Below, in pieces: positions 43,791 to 51,835 of a stretch of DNA of 64,000 nucleotides. Each line of letters starts with the position of its first letter. Position 1 is the stretch's first letter. This DNA is from Flavonifractor sp. An82 (GTDB lineage: Bacteria; Bacillota; Clostridia; Oscillospirales; Oscillospiraceae), in assembly GCF_002159265.1 (NCBI RefSeq), contig NZ_NFHG01000006.1, positions 1 through 64,000 on the forward strand, given 5' to 3'. The notes under the pieces were generated by a model. It was not told where the DNA came from, made no database searches, and was given only the letters and a program-made list of their open reading frames with translations. The translations under genes and the position numbers were made by a program.

Positions 43791-45233
43791 TTGACCTTTT
43801 TGTCTCTGCCCTTTCTCTGCTTTTTCCCAGTGACGGCCCTGGGCTATTTTCTGCTGCCCCGGAAGGCGAGAAATGTGTGGCTGCTGCTGGCCAGTTGGTT
43901 TTTCTACCTGTGTGCCAAGACGGTGTACCTCACCCTGCTGCTCTTTGTGATCCTGACCTCCTATGGGGCGGGTATCGCCCTGGGGAGAGAGAAAAAGCGC
44001 CCGGTACTGGTTCTGTGCCTGCTGACCGATGTGGTGCTGCTCTTCCTCTTTAAATATGTCAACTTTGCTCTCTCCCTGGCGGCTGGGGTACTCCGGGGCG
44101 TGGGGGTCTCCTGGAACGCGCCGGTGCTGGACATTGTGCTGCCGGTGGGGATCTCCTTCTACCTGTTCCAGGCCATGGGTTATGTCATTGATGTGTGGCG
44201 GGGCAGGACGGAGGCCCAGCGGAGCTTTCTGCTCCACGCCCTTTTCCTCTCCTTCTTTCCCCAGGTGGTATCCGGCCCCATCGGCCGGGCAGAGGAGCTG
44301 ACCCCTCAGTTTCGGGAGCCCCACCCCTTTAACTGGGACCGGTTCCGGCAGGGGCTGCTGCGGTTTCTGTGGGGCGCGTTCAAGAAAATGGTGCTGGCTG
44401 ACCGGCTGGCGGTACTGGTGAATACCGTCTTTGGGGCGCCGGAGTCCTACGGGGCGGTGCAGGTGATGGGGGCGGCGGTGGCCTTCTCCTTCCAGATCTA
44501 CTGCGACTTCTCCTCTTACACCGATATGGCCCTGGGGGTGGCGGACAGCATGGGCTTCACCCTGCGGGAGAACTTTGACACCCCCTATTTCTCCCGGTCC
44601 ATTGCGGAGTTCTGGCGGCGGTGGCATATGTCTTTGTCCACCTGGTTCCGGGACTATCTCTACATCCCATTGGGAGGTTCCCGTCGGGGGACTGCCCGGA
44701 AGTACCTCAACGTGCTTATCGTCTTTGCCCTCAGCGGCCTGTGGCACGGGGCGGCCATGACCTTTGTGGTGTGGGGCGTGCTCAACGGCCTCTATCAGGT
44801 GGCGGGAGCAGTCACCGCGCCCCTGCGGGCGGGCGGATACCGGCTGCTCCGCATCAGGGAGGACGGGCCCTTCCGCCATGGGGTACAGGTGCTGATCACC
44901 TTCCTGCTGACCACGGTGGCCTGGGTGTTTTTCAAGGCCAGCTCCCTGTCCAATGCCTTTGACGTACTGGGCGGGATGTTCCGGGGGCCTCTGTGGGTCC
45001 GCCTGAGCATGGGGCTGGACCGGTGGGAGCTGCTGGCGGCCGCCGCCGGCCTGCTGCTTCTGCTGGTGGTGGACCTGCTGAGCTGCCTGCACAACCTGCG
45101 CAAGGCCTACCTGAAGCAGCCCCGGCTGGTGCGGTGGTGCGTCCTGTGGGCCCTCCTGCTGGGCTGCCTTATCTTCGGCAGCTACGGAGCGGGCTATGAC
45201 GCCCAGGCATTTATGTACGGATTCAGCTTTTAA
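43791..45233 (+). CDS. MBOAT-family O-acyltransferase (AlgI/DltB-like)
   Basis: A 480-residue polytopic membrane protein with about ten helices. The MBOAT signatures are the FRDYLYIPLGGSRRG loop and the catalytic His in LSGLWHGAAMTFVVWG. It transfers acyl groups, usually acetyl, across the membrane to a surface glycan. TTG at 43791 is preferred because AAAGGA is 10 bases upstream; a GTG at 43782 in the same frame is an alternative. It is paired with the SGNH-like gene 15 bases downstream. Confidence 0.9.
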   Translation: MTFLSLPFLCFFPVTALGYFLLPRKARNVWLLLASWFFYLCAKTVYLTLLLFVILTSYGAGIALGREKKRPVLVLCLLTDVVLLFLFKYVNFALSLAAGVLRGVGVSWNAPVLDIVLPVGISFYLFQAMGYVIDVWRGRTEAQRSFLLHALFLSFFPQVVSGPIGRAEELTPQFREPHPFNWDRFRQGLLRFLWGAFKKMVLADRLAVLVNTVFGAPESYGAVQVMGAAVAFSFQIYCDFSSYTDMALGVADSMGFTLRENFDTPYFSRSIAEFWRRWHMSLSTWFRDYLYIPLGGSRRGTARKYLNVLIVFALSGLWHGAAMTFVVWGVLNGLYQVAGAVTAPLRAGGYRLLRIREDGPFRHGVQVLITFLLTTVAWVFFKASSLSNAFDVLGGMFRGPLWVRLSMGLDRWELLAAAAGLLLLLVVDLLSCLHNLRKAYLKQPRLVRWCVLWALLLGCLIFGSYGAGYDAQAFMYGFSF

Positions 45234-45248
45234 GGGGGGGATGGACAG

Positions 45249-46268
45249 ATGAAACGCCTGCGCAAGGGAAAGAAATGCTTCTTTGTCCTTCTCTTCCTGC
45301 TGTTGACGGCGGTGCTGGTCAACTTTGTCTCCGACGTGCTGCGGCCCGCCCAGGTCACCTACGGCTCCACCTGGAGCGCCTTCCGGGCGGAGCCCAAGGA
45401 CAGCCTGGATGTGATCTATCTGGGCAGCTCCTTTGCCTACTGTGATATCAATCCCTCGCTGGTGTATGACGCCTCCGGCCTGACCGGCTACGTCATGGCG
45501 GGGGGTGAGCAGCCCCTGTCCATCACCTACTGGTATCTGAAGGAGATCTTCCGCACCCAGTCTCCCTCTGCCGTTGTGCTGGAGGGCACCTCCCTCTATT
45601 TTAAGCGGTACCAGAATTACACCCAGCAGAATGTGAGCCAGATGCCATTTTCGGCCAATAAGCTGGGGGCCATCTTTACCGCCGCCGAGCCGGAACTGCG
45701 CACCGGCCTGCTCTTTGACCTGTCTCTGTACCACGGCCGTTGGCAGGAGGTGGGGCGCAGCGATCTGAAAAAGGCGGTCATACCCATCCGGAAGGACCAC
45801 TACAAGGGCTATACTCCGGTGGAGGGGGTGCTGGAGGGCGTGGGCCAGACTCCGTCGGAGCAGGGCCGCGTCGTATCGGAGGAGGACTATGCCGCCAGCC
45901 TGGAGTGGCTGGACAAGATCCTGGACCTGTGCCGGGAACACGGCGCTCAGCCCATCGTCACCTTCAATCCCAGCTATACCCGCTGCACCAAGGAGCAGTA
46001 TGGCCGCAACGCAGCGGACATTCTGGCGCTGGACAGCGGAGTACTGGTGTACAACTGGACGGACAGCTTTGAAGAGATGGGCCTGATCCCCACAGAGCAC
46101 CTCTACGACGGCGGCCACCTGAATCGGGAAGGGGCGACTGTCTTTTCCGCCTGGCTGGGCCGCTTCCTGACCGATGAGGTGGGGCTGGTCCCCCGGGCCC
46201 AAACGGCGGAGAATGCCGCTGCCTGGGAGGAGAGCGCCGCCTGGTGGCGGGAACAGAACGGAAACTGA
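45249..46268 (+). CDS. SGNH-like / DltD-like extracytoplasmic partner
   Basis: A 339-residue protein with an N-terminal membrane helix (about 9-28) and an extracytoplasmic domain of about 300 residues. IYLGSSFAYCDINP holds the likely nucleophile Ser and LYDGGHLN supplies the Asp and His of an SGNH triad. Pairing with an MBOAT gene, as AlgJ/AlgX or DltD with AlgI/DltB, implies it takes the acyl group from the transporter and places it on a wall polymer. The polymer is unknown. Confidence 0.83.
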   Translation: MKRLRKGKKCFFVLLFLLLTAVLVNFVSDVLRPAQVTYGSTWSAFRAEPKDSLDVIYLGSSFAYCDINPSLVYDASGLTGYVMAGGEQPLSITYWYLKEIFRTQSPSAVVLEGTSLYFKRYQNYTQQNVSQMPFSANKLGAIFTAAEPELRTGLLFDLSLYHGRWQEVGRSDLKKAVIPIRKDHYKGYTPVEGVLEGVGQTPSEQGRVVSEEDYAASLEWLDKILDLCREHGAQPIVTFNPSYTRCTKEQYGRNAADILALDSGVLVYNWTDSFEEMGLIPTEHLYDGGHLNREGATVFSAWLGRFLTDEVGLVPRAQTAENAAAWEESAAWWREQNGN

Positions 46269-46276
46269 CCTGAAAA

Positions 46277-46303
46277 ACCTCCGGCTTCGGCCGGAGGTTT
46301 TTG
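46277..46303 (+). terminator. Rho-independent terminator
   Basis: Stem AACCTCCGGC / GCCGGAGGTT with a tight TTCG loop and TTTTT after it, 8 bases past the SGNH gene. Confidence 0.92.
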
Positions 46304-46373
46304 TCACGTTTGGCCCGGCTCAGGTGTATTCCAGGTGAACGCGTTCCAAAACACAAGGCAAGGAGGGAGGACC

Positions 46374-46874
46374 ATGGAGGGGGGAGACAGGGAGGCGCTG
46401 GCCCGGCGGCTGGTGGAGACCTGCTCCGACCAGCTGCTGCGGGTGGCGTACTCGCTGCTGAATTCCGTGCCTGACGCCCAGGATGTGTGCCAGGAGGCAT
46501 TGCTCAAAGCGCTGGACCATTCCGGGCAATTTGAGAGTCAGGAGCACGAGCGGGCCTGGCTGATCCGGGTGACCGTCAATCTGTGCAAGAATCTGCGCCG
46601 CAGTCCCTGGCGCACCCGGACGGTGGGATTGGATACGGTGGCGGAGCAGCCGGCCTTCCAGCCCCGGGAGGGCGGCGTGCTGGAGGAGATCCAACAGCTG
46701 CCCGCCAAATGCCGGGAGGTGCTGGTGCTCTATTACTATATGGGCTATGACAGCAACGAGATCGCGGACATGCTGGGCATCCGGGCGGACGCGGTGCGGG
46801 CCCGGATGAGCCGGGCCAGACAGAAGCTGAGATTGGGATTGGAGGTACAGGGCTATGGCAAGCTATCGGGATGA
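46374..46874 (+). CDS. ECF-type RNA polymerase sigma factor
   Basis: A 166-residue sigma-70 factor: region 2 (about 15-85) with PDAQDVCQEALLKAL, region 4 (about 105-155) with LPAKCREVLVLYYYMGYDSNEIADMLGI and ARMSRARQKL. The start is ATG 46374 after AAGGAGGGAGG. It overlaps the following DUF4179 gene by 20 bases, the same arrangement as at 9234-9241 on the other strand. Regulated genes are unknown. Confidence 0.92.
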   Translation: MEGGDREALARRLVETCSDQLLRVAYSLLNSVPDAQDVCQEALLKALDHSGQFESQEHERAWLIRVTVNLCKNLRRSPWRTRTVGLDTVAEQPAFQPREGGVLEEIQQLPAKCREVLVLYYYMGYDSNEIADMLGIRADAVRARMSRARQKLRLGLEVQGYGKLSG

Positions 46875-48039
46875 GCTGGAGGAACTGAAATTTTCACAAG
46901 AGGAAAAGACGGAACTGACCCGCCGCATGGCAGCGGGGCGAGCAGAGACAAGAGAGCGGCGGATGCGCCTGCCCTACCGGGGCCTGGTGGCCGGGGTGGC
47001 GGTGGTCTCCCTGCTGCTGGGCGCGGCGGGAGCCGCCTCCCTGGCGGGAGTGTCTCCTGCCTTCCGGACCTTCTTCGGCATTACCGACCAGGTCCAGGCG
47101 GAGCAGCTGGGTGCCCAGCAGTTGGATCTGGTCTTTGACGATCAAAGAGGCTCGGGTGCCTCCATCACGGTAAAGGAAGTGGTGAAGGACCAGGAGAAGG
47201 TCTATGTTCTGATGGACTTTACCGCCCCGGAGGGGACAGTACTCCCGGTGCCGGAGGAGACGGCGGACGGCCGGAACTTTTGGCTGGGGGAGGAAGAGGG
47301 AGACTGCTCCGCCGCCTTTTATGGAGATGAGGACTGCACCCAGCGGGTGGACCCCCGCAGCTGGAGCTGGGGCTTCCGGGCGGTGGAAGACTCTGACACC
47401 ACCGATGGGGTGATCCCCATGATGCTCCAGATCACCTCAGATGAGACTCTGCCGGAGGAGGCGGCCTGGCTTCGGGTCACCCATCTGGCCAACCTCTGGG
47501 TGCTGGAGAACGGGGAGGAGACCCGGGTGCTGGAGGGGATGGACTTTGAGCTGGTCATCCCTATTGAGACCACGGCGGAGATCTATTCCTTTGAGGGGCG
47601 CTGCGGCGTTGCTCTGAACGGGACGACCTTGGCCACGGTGGAAAACCTGACGATCTCTCCGGTGAGCGTGGCCATGGACCTGGTGATCCCCGATGGGGAG
47701 GACTATGACGAGGCCTTTGCCCAGCAAGGGCCCTGGCGGATGTATGTACTGCTGGAGGACGGCACTGAGGTGCAGACCCGGTTTGAGAAGGGCAGCGGCG
47801 TACAGGATACATTCTGTGACGCCGAGGGGAACGCCTTCTTCCGTGCCGATCACGTCCGCTTTGAGCTGGAATCTCCCATCGACGTGGCCCGGATCAAAGA
47901 TATCGTCTTTGTGGGCGACAACAGCCAGCTCTATGAGGAGGGGAAGGAGGACGCGGTCATTTACTTTGCGTTCAGCCCCCACGCCTTCCGCAACGAGACC
48001 TATTGGAATACGGTCAACAGTCAGTGGAAGCAGCAGTAA
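46855..48039 (+). CDS. DUF4179 membrane protein, likely anti-sigma factor
   Basis: A 394-residue protein with about 45 cytoplasmic residues, one membrane helix (about 44-65) and a long extracytoplasmic domain containing FRTFFGITDQVQAEQ, typical of the DUF4179 start. It overlaps the sigma gene and presumably holds it inactive until a signal arrives. Its base composition, unlike the pair at 8228-9716, matches the surrounding chromosome. The signal is unknown. Confidence 0.78.
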   Translation: MASYRDELEELKFSQEEKTELTRRMAAGRAETRERRMRLPYRGLVAGVAVVSLLLGAAGAASLAGVSPAFRTFFGITDQVQAEQLGAQQLDLVFDDQRGSGASITVKEVVKDQEKVYVLMDFTAPEGTVLPVPEETADGRNFWLGEEEGDCSAAFYGDEDCTQRVDPRSWSWGFRAVEDSDTTDGVIPMMLQITSDETLPEEAAWLRVTHLANLWVLENGEETRVLEGMDFELVIPIETTAEIYSFEGRCGVALNGTTLATVENLTISPVSVAMDLVIPDGEDYDEAFAQQGPWRMYVLLEDGTEVQTRFEKGSGVQDTFCDAEGNAFFRADHVRFELESPIDVARIKDIVFVGDNSQLYEEGKEDAVIYFAFSPHAFRNETYWNTVNSQWKQQ

Positions 48040-48050
48040 CTCTGTAAAAA

Positions 48051-48079
48051 AGAGCCCGGAGGGATCCGGGCTCTTTTTT
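48051..48079 (+). terminator. Rho-independent terminator
   Basis: Stem AGAGCCCGGA / TCCGGGCTCT, loop GGGA, followed by TTTTTTC, just after the DUF4179 gene. Confidence 0.93.
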
Positions 48080-48101
48080 CTGTGCAGAATTGAAAAAAAC
48101 C

Positions 48102-48130
48102 TTGCAAATTGGGAAACACTGTGATATTAT
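48102..48130 (+). promoter_or_regulatory. rpsB promoter with long leader
   Basis: TTGCAA at 48102-48107 and TATTAT at 48125-48130, spacer 17. The mRNA would carry a leader of about 110 bases before rpsB, G/C-rich in the middle (48155-48200), long enough to hold a ribosomal-protein control structure; none was identified. Confidence 0.75.
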
Positions 48131-48246
48131 ATCCGGGCATGATTACGCACACCCGCGGACGGGGGGCCAGGTGCTTCCGCTTGGAGGTTGGCCGGCTCCG
48201 AATGAACCGGGTGGAGGAATCAACAATTAAAGGAGGAATTTTTACC

Positions 48247-48972
48247 ATGGCAGTCGTATCTATGAAGCAGCTTCTCGAGGCGGGCGTCCACTTCGGTCAC
48301 CAGACCCGTCGCTGGAACCCCAAGATGGCCACCTATATCTACACTGAGCGCAACGGCATCTATATCATCGACCTGCAGAAGACCGTGAAGAAGCTGGAGG
48401 AGGCCTATAACTTCGTCCGTTCTCTGGGCGAGTCCGGCCAGACCCTGCTGTTCGTGGGCACCAAGAAGCAGGCTCAGGAGGCCATCAAGGAAGAGGCTGA
48501 GCGTGTTGGCATGTACTATGTGAACGCCCGTTGGCTGGGCGGCATGCTCACCAACTTCAAGACCATGCGCGGCCGCGTGGAGCGCCTGAACCAGCTGAAG
48601 AAGATGCAGGAGGACGGCACCTTCGACATGCTGCCCAAGAAGGAAGTCATGAAGCACCTGGGCGAGATCGCCAAGCTGGAGAAGTACCTGGGTGGTGTTG
48701 TGGAGATGAAGAAGCTCCCCGGCGCTCTGTTCGTCGTTGATCCCCGCAAGGAGCGCAACGCTATCAACGAGGCCCGCAAGCTGAACATCCCCATCGTGGC
48801 TATCGTGGACACCAACTGCGACCCCGACGAGATCGACTACGTGATCCCCGGCAACGATGACGCCATCCGCGCCATCAAGCTGATCTCCGGTGTGATGGCC
48901 AACGCCATCCAGGAGGGCAAGCAGGGCCAGGACGCCGCTGAGGAGACCGAGAAGACCGAGGCTGCTGAGTAA
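48247..48972 (+). CDS. rpsB: Ribosomal protein uS2
   Basis: A 241-residue small-subunit protein. [19 protein letters not shown] and the later [15 protein letters not shown] identify it, with an Ala/Glu-rich tail. The start is ATG 48247 after AAAGGAGGAA. Followed by a hairpin and then tsf, the standard order. Confidence 0.98.
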   Translation: MAVVSMKQLLEAGVHFGHQTRRWNPKMATYIYTERNGIYIIDLQKTVKKLEEAYNFVRSLGESGQTLLFVGTKKQAQEAIKEEAERVGMYYVNARWLGGMLTNFKTMRGRVERLNQLKKMQEDGTFDMLPKKEVMKHLGEIAKLEKYLGGVVEMKKLPGALFVVDPRKERNAINEARKLNIPIVAIVDTNCDPDEIDYVIPGNDDAIRAIKLISGVMANAIQEGKQGQDAAEETEKTEAAE

Positions 48973-48989
48973 TTTACTGGAGCAAAGGA

Positions 48990-49026
48990 CAGGAGCGCCC
49001 GCCCGCGCGGGCGGACGCTCCTTTTT
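48990..49026 (+). terminator. Hairpin between rpsB and tsf
   Basis: Stem AGGAGCGCCCGCCCG / CGGGCGGACGCTCCT with TTTTTA after it. It probably reduces rather than blocks read-through, setting the S2 to EF-Ts ratio, as no new promoter is obvious before tsf. Confidence 0.85.
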
Positions 49027-49052
49027 ATAATTGAGATGGAGGTAATGTGATC

Positions 49053-49967
49053 ATGGCAATCACTGCAAAAGACGTACAGGCTCTGCGCGAGATGACCGGC
49101 GTGGGCATGATGGACTGCAAGAAGGCTCTCACCGAGGCCGAGGGCAACATGGACAAGGCTGTTGAGATCCTGCGTGAGAAGGGTCTGGCTGCTTCCCAGA
49201 AGAAGGCCGGCCGCATCGCCGCCGAGGGCATGGCTTACGCCGCCGTCATCAACGGCATGGGCGTGGTGGTCGAGGTCAACGCCGAGACCGACTTCGTGGG
49301 CAAGAACGAGAAGTTCGTGGACTTCGTCAAGGGCGTGGCCGCTGTGGTGGCCGCCAACAAGCCCGCTGACCTGGACGCTCTGATGGCTCTGCCCTTCGGC
49401 AACGGCCGCACCGTGCAGGAGGAGCAGCAGGAGATGGTGCTGGTCATCGGCGAGAACATCAAGGTCCGCCGCTTTGCCTTCTTTGCCGAGGGTATCTCCG
49501 TGCCCTATATCCACGCTGGCGGTAAGATCGGCGTGCTGGTCAACCTGGAGACCAACCTGACCGCCGAGCAGGTGGAGACCGTTGGTAAGGACGTGGCCAT
49601 GCAGATCGCCGCTCTGAATCCCCGCTTCTGGGACAAGAGCCAGGTGGACGACGCTACCCTGGAGGAGGAGAAGAAGATCCTCCTGGTCCAGATGGCCAAC
49701 GATCCCAAGATGGCTTCCAAGCCCGACAAGGTGAAGGAGGGCATCGTGGCCGGCAAGCTGGGCAAGTTCTACAAGGAGAACTGCCTGCTGCAGCAGGAGT
49801 TCGTGAAGGACAACTCCATGACCGTGGAGCAGTATATCGCTTCCTCCGCCAAGGCTCTGGGCGGCACCATCACCCTGAAGGACGCTGTGCGTTTCGAGAA
49901 GGGCGAGGGCATCGAGAAGAAGCAGGAGAACTTCGCTGAGGAGATCGCCAAGCAGCTGGGCAAGTAA
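49053..49967 (+). CDS. tsf: Translation elongation factor Ts
   Basis: A 304-residue nucleotide-exchange factor for EF-Tu. The N-terminal UBA-like domain has VQALREMTGVGMMDCKKAL, the core has NAETDFVGKNEKF and the second half has the FYKENCLLQQEFV motif. The start is ATG 49053 after GGAGG; GTG 49047 is too near it. Normally pyrH and frr would follow, but here a terminator and an acquired region follow. Confidence 0.97.
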   Translation: MAITAKDVQALREMTGVGMMDCKKALTEAEGNMDKAVEILREKGLAASQKKAGRIAAEGMAYAAVINGMGVVVEVNAETDFVGKNEKFVDFVKGVAAVVAANKPADLDALMALPFGNGRTVQEEQQEMVLVIGENIKVRRFAFFAEGISVPYIHAGGKIGVLVNLETNLTAEQVETVGKDVAMQIAALNPRFWDKSQVDDATLEEEKKILLVQMANDPKMASKPDKVKEGIVAGKLGKFYKENCLLQQEFVKDNSMTVEQYIASSAKALGGTITLKDAVRFEKGEGIEKKQENFAEEIAKQLGK

Positions 49968-50023
49968 TTGTGTACTTGTCCCCCCGCAAACAAGCACATT
50001 GTCCCTAAATAATGACTCACAAA

Positions 50024-50060
50024 AGAGTCCGAGGAAATTCGTTTCCCCGGGCTCTTTTTT
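50024..50060 (+). terminator. tsf terminator, last feature of the conserved chromosome
   Basis: Imperfect hairpin GAGTCCGAGGAAA / TTTCCCCGGGCTC with a TTCG-type loop and a seven-base T run. From here on the DNA becomes AT-rich. Confidence 0.8.
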
Positions 50061-50212
50061 TATTTATTTTCTGTTTTTAGCCCGGTTTTATCTTGATTCT
50101 GACTTTTACCGAACTTTTTCGGAAAAAGAATTGTCGAGCAGCTTGTGGTCAAAATGGTTGGACAAACGACCAGGTTAGAGTGGGACGACCACATGGTATC
50201 TAAGGATAATGC

Positions 50213-50356
50213 AAATTATTCTGAGATTTTGCAGATAAAAAAGAATTAAATTGAGATTCTGCGGGTCTTTTTCAGCAAAATCTCGGTTTAATTCAAAAAC
50301 TAAAGTCAAAATCTCAGCTTAATTCGATATGAATCATCAAAATCTCAAGATAATTC
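50213..50356. repeat. Five TnsB-site-like repeats at a transposon end
   Basis: Five copies of an 18-20 base unit of the form AAAATCTCNNNTTAATTC. Copies 50275-50294, 50306-50325 and 50337-50356 are direct, while 50213-50232 and 50243-50262 are inverted. The 30-31 base phasing (50275, 50306, 50337) puts them on one face of the helix. Arrays of this kind at the end of a Tn7-like element are TnsB binding sites. The last one overlaps the first possible start codon of the TnsA-like gene, so binding could also repress it. The 150 bases before them (50061-50212) hold no gene. Confidence 0.7.
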
Positions 50357-50757
50357 TTTTGGGGGCAGCAATGGATAAGGCGGGAATGAAAACAAGGGAC
50401 ATTCGATTTTTCAGCAACAAGAACGATCAGATCATTTGTATCCACTCAAAATGGGCACGGGATTACGCGAAATATCTGGAACAGCAGCCCTGGGTCCAGT
50501 CCTATCAAGCTGTAGTATCATTGGAACCCGACTACATGCAGCATGTATCTCCCGTTGATATCCGCTCACTTTATTTTAAAAGTGAGTGGGCGACCGATTT
50601 TCTTATTAGGTTTGTAGACGGAAGAAAAGGGGTCCGGGAACTGGTACACAAAGAGGATCTAACAAAGCGCGCAATAGTCGAGCGTCTGGAGCTGTCCAGA
50701 AGATATTGGGCAGTACGGGATATTGACGAGTGGAAGGTGGTGCTAGTCGATGTCTGA
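50329..50757 (+). CDS. TnsA-like transposase endonuclease subunit
   Basis: A 142-residue protein whose C-terminal half reads like TnsA, the subunit that cuts the 5' ends of Tn7-like transposons. It shows WATDFLIRFVDG with a candidate metal Asp, ELVHKEDL with a candidate catalytic Lys, then IVERLELSRRYWAVRD, close to the ERRYW motif of Tn7 TnsA. ATG 50329 lies inside the repeat array and has no ribosome binding site; ATG 50371 after GGGGGCA may be the true start. It overlaps the TnsB-like gene by 8 bases. Markedly AT-richer than the chromosome. Confidence 0.68.
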   Translation: MNHQNLKIILLGAAMDKAGMKTRDIRFFSNKNDQIICIHSKWARDYAKYLEQQPWVQSYQAVVSLEPDYMQHVSPVDIRSLYFKSEWATDFLIRFVDGRKGVRELVHKEDLTKRAIVERLELSRRYWAVRDIDEWKVVLVDV

Positions 50758-51277
50758 GGCACTGCGCTTTGTGAAACGATTAGGCGCCATCTATCGAGTT
50801 TTGCTTGAGACTCCGGCCGGTTGCTGGCTGACTGACTGTAACGGCCCCTCTCCACCATTTTTTGAGGTCAGCTTGGACAGGTATGAGCGAGTACCAGCAC
50901 CGAATAGTTGGATGGACGAGCACACTATAACACCGGCTCAAGAAGTCCGCCTAAGGATGATCCAGTCGATGATGGACTGCGACGACTGCATCTCAGACAA
51001 AACCCTGCGCTACAAGATGGCGGCAGAGGCGGCACAGCAGCACCAGACTACGACACGCCGCATCCTGCGGCTGTACTACCGGTATCTTGCCACAGGACGA
51101 CTCACGCAAAAGCGGCCACAGCAGGCCAGCAAAAGCAATCAGATGATAGAGCGAGCAATCCGGCGATACTATTTTGGTGCCAAACGGCTATCCCTAAGAT
51201 CTCTGAAGCAACCGAGAAGCCCTGAGGCAGGCACTGTGTCCTGCATCAGGGCTTTTATAACTATATCAAAGAGGTAA
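50750..51277 (+). pseudogene. Truncated TnsB-like transposase
   Basis: The first about 150 residues look like the N-terminal DNA-binding part of a TnsB/Mu-type DDE transposase: RLRMIQSMMDCDDCISDKTLR, then a helix-turn-helix stretch TTTRRILRLYYRYLATGRL and MIERAIRRYYFGAKRLSL. TnsB is normally above 600 residues and its DDE catalytic domain is missing. The reading frame leaves the family after about 51190 and stops at 51277. Together with TnsA it marks a dead Tn7-like element whose tnsC and target-selector genes have been lost from the window. Confidence 0.62.
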
Positions 51278-51539
51278 CCTTTTAGTGTGTCACACTCCTG
51301 CTATATGTGCTGCAGATTTTTGTTGGGCACTGGACACGAGGTGGATGCGGCCAAGGTCTACGGTTGGATACCGACTGGTGATATGGATCGCTGCAATTGT
51401 TGTACTCACATTGACGCAAGCTTCCTTAGAATGCTATACTGAGTCTGCGATTAAAAAGAACATAAGTTGGAAATTGCGGACGATTCACGCCTCTTTAGAT
51501 ATAAGTAGTTGGCTTGTCTCATTACTGATAAGCATTGAT

Positions 51540-51742
51540 GCACAGGAGGTTGTAGACATCATGATAACGCTGTTTGACCAGGAAAAAGTATGGGAGATCG
51601 AACGCTACAATATCCGTGAAGAAGGGGCGAGGAGGGGATTCGGCAATTGATACAAAGAATGCTTGCCAATGCAAGTATTCGGGAAGTATCGGGTATTACT
51701 GGGTATTCTGAAGAAGAAATCAATCGAATTTTAAAGACTTAA
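51540..51742 (+). pseudogene. Frameshifted C-terminal remnant of an Rpn/PD-(D/E)XK transposase-like protein
   Basis: From 51540 one frame reads DAQEVVDIMITLFDQEKVWE then REEGARRG and stops at 51650. Shifted by one base, the next frame from 51644 reads QLIQRMLANASIREVSGITGY then SEEEINRILKT and stops at 51742. That tail is typical of Rpn-like recombination-promoting nucleases. The part from 51278 to 51539 holds no recognisable gene. The left direct repeat begins at the stop codon of this remnant. Confidence 0.45.
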
Positions 51743-51835
51743 TGTTTTTCTTTTATACAAAAAGCAGGGGGAATATTGCCTTTTGCTTTGCGCCCTTGTG
51801 CTGTATGTTTTGGCTCATGCAGTTGTAACTTGTTA
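51742..51835 (+). repeat. Left copy of the island-flanking direct repeat
   Basis: About 94 bases that match 62698-62792 at roughly four bases in five with one indel. Best-conserved blocks are ATACAAAA, ATATTG, TTGCGCC and TTTTGGCTCATGCAGTTGT. It contains a possible hairpin AAGCAGGGGG / CCTTTTGCTT. It sits between the nuclease remnant and the first gene of the immunity run, whose 5' end it replaces. Confidence 0.75.

Noticed and set aside
42759-46307. A 1182-codon open frame on the minus strand
   Set aside because: Antisense to hprK, the MBOAT gene and the SGNH gene, crosses the hprK terminator, and has the same shadow composition.
50213-50356. The repeats as a CRISPR array
   Set aside because: Units face both ways, are only 18-20 bases, and the gaps are 10-13 bases, too short for spacers. 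No cas gene is near.
51285-51650. A 121-residue protein upstream of the immunity run
   Set aside because: The first two thirds look like random translation and only the last 35 residues match Rpn-like tails in two frames, so it was scored as a remnant from 51540.
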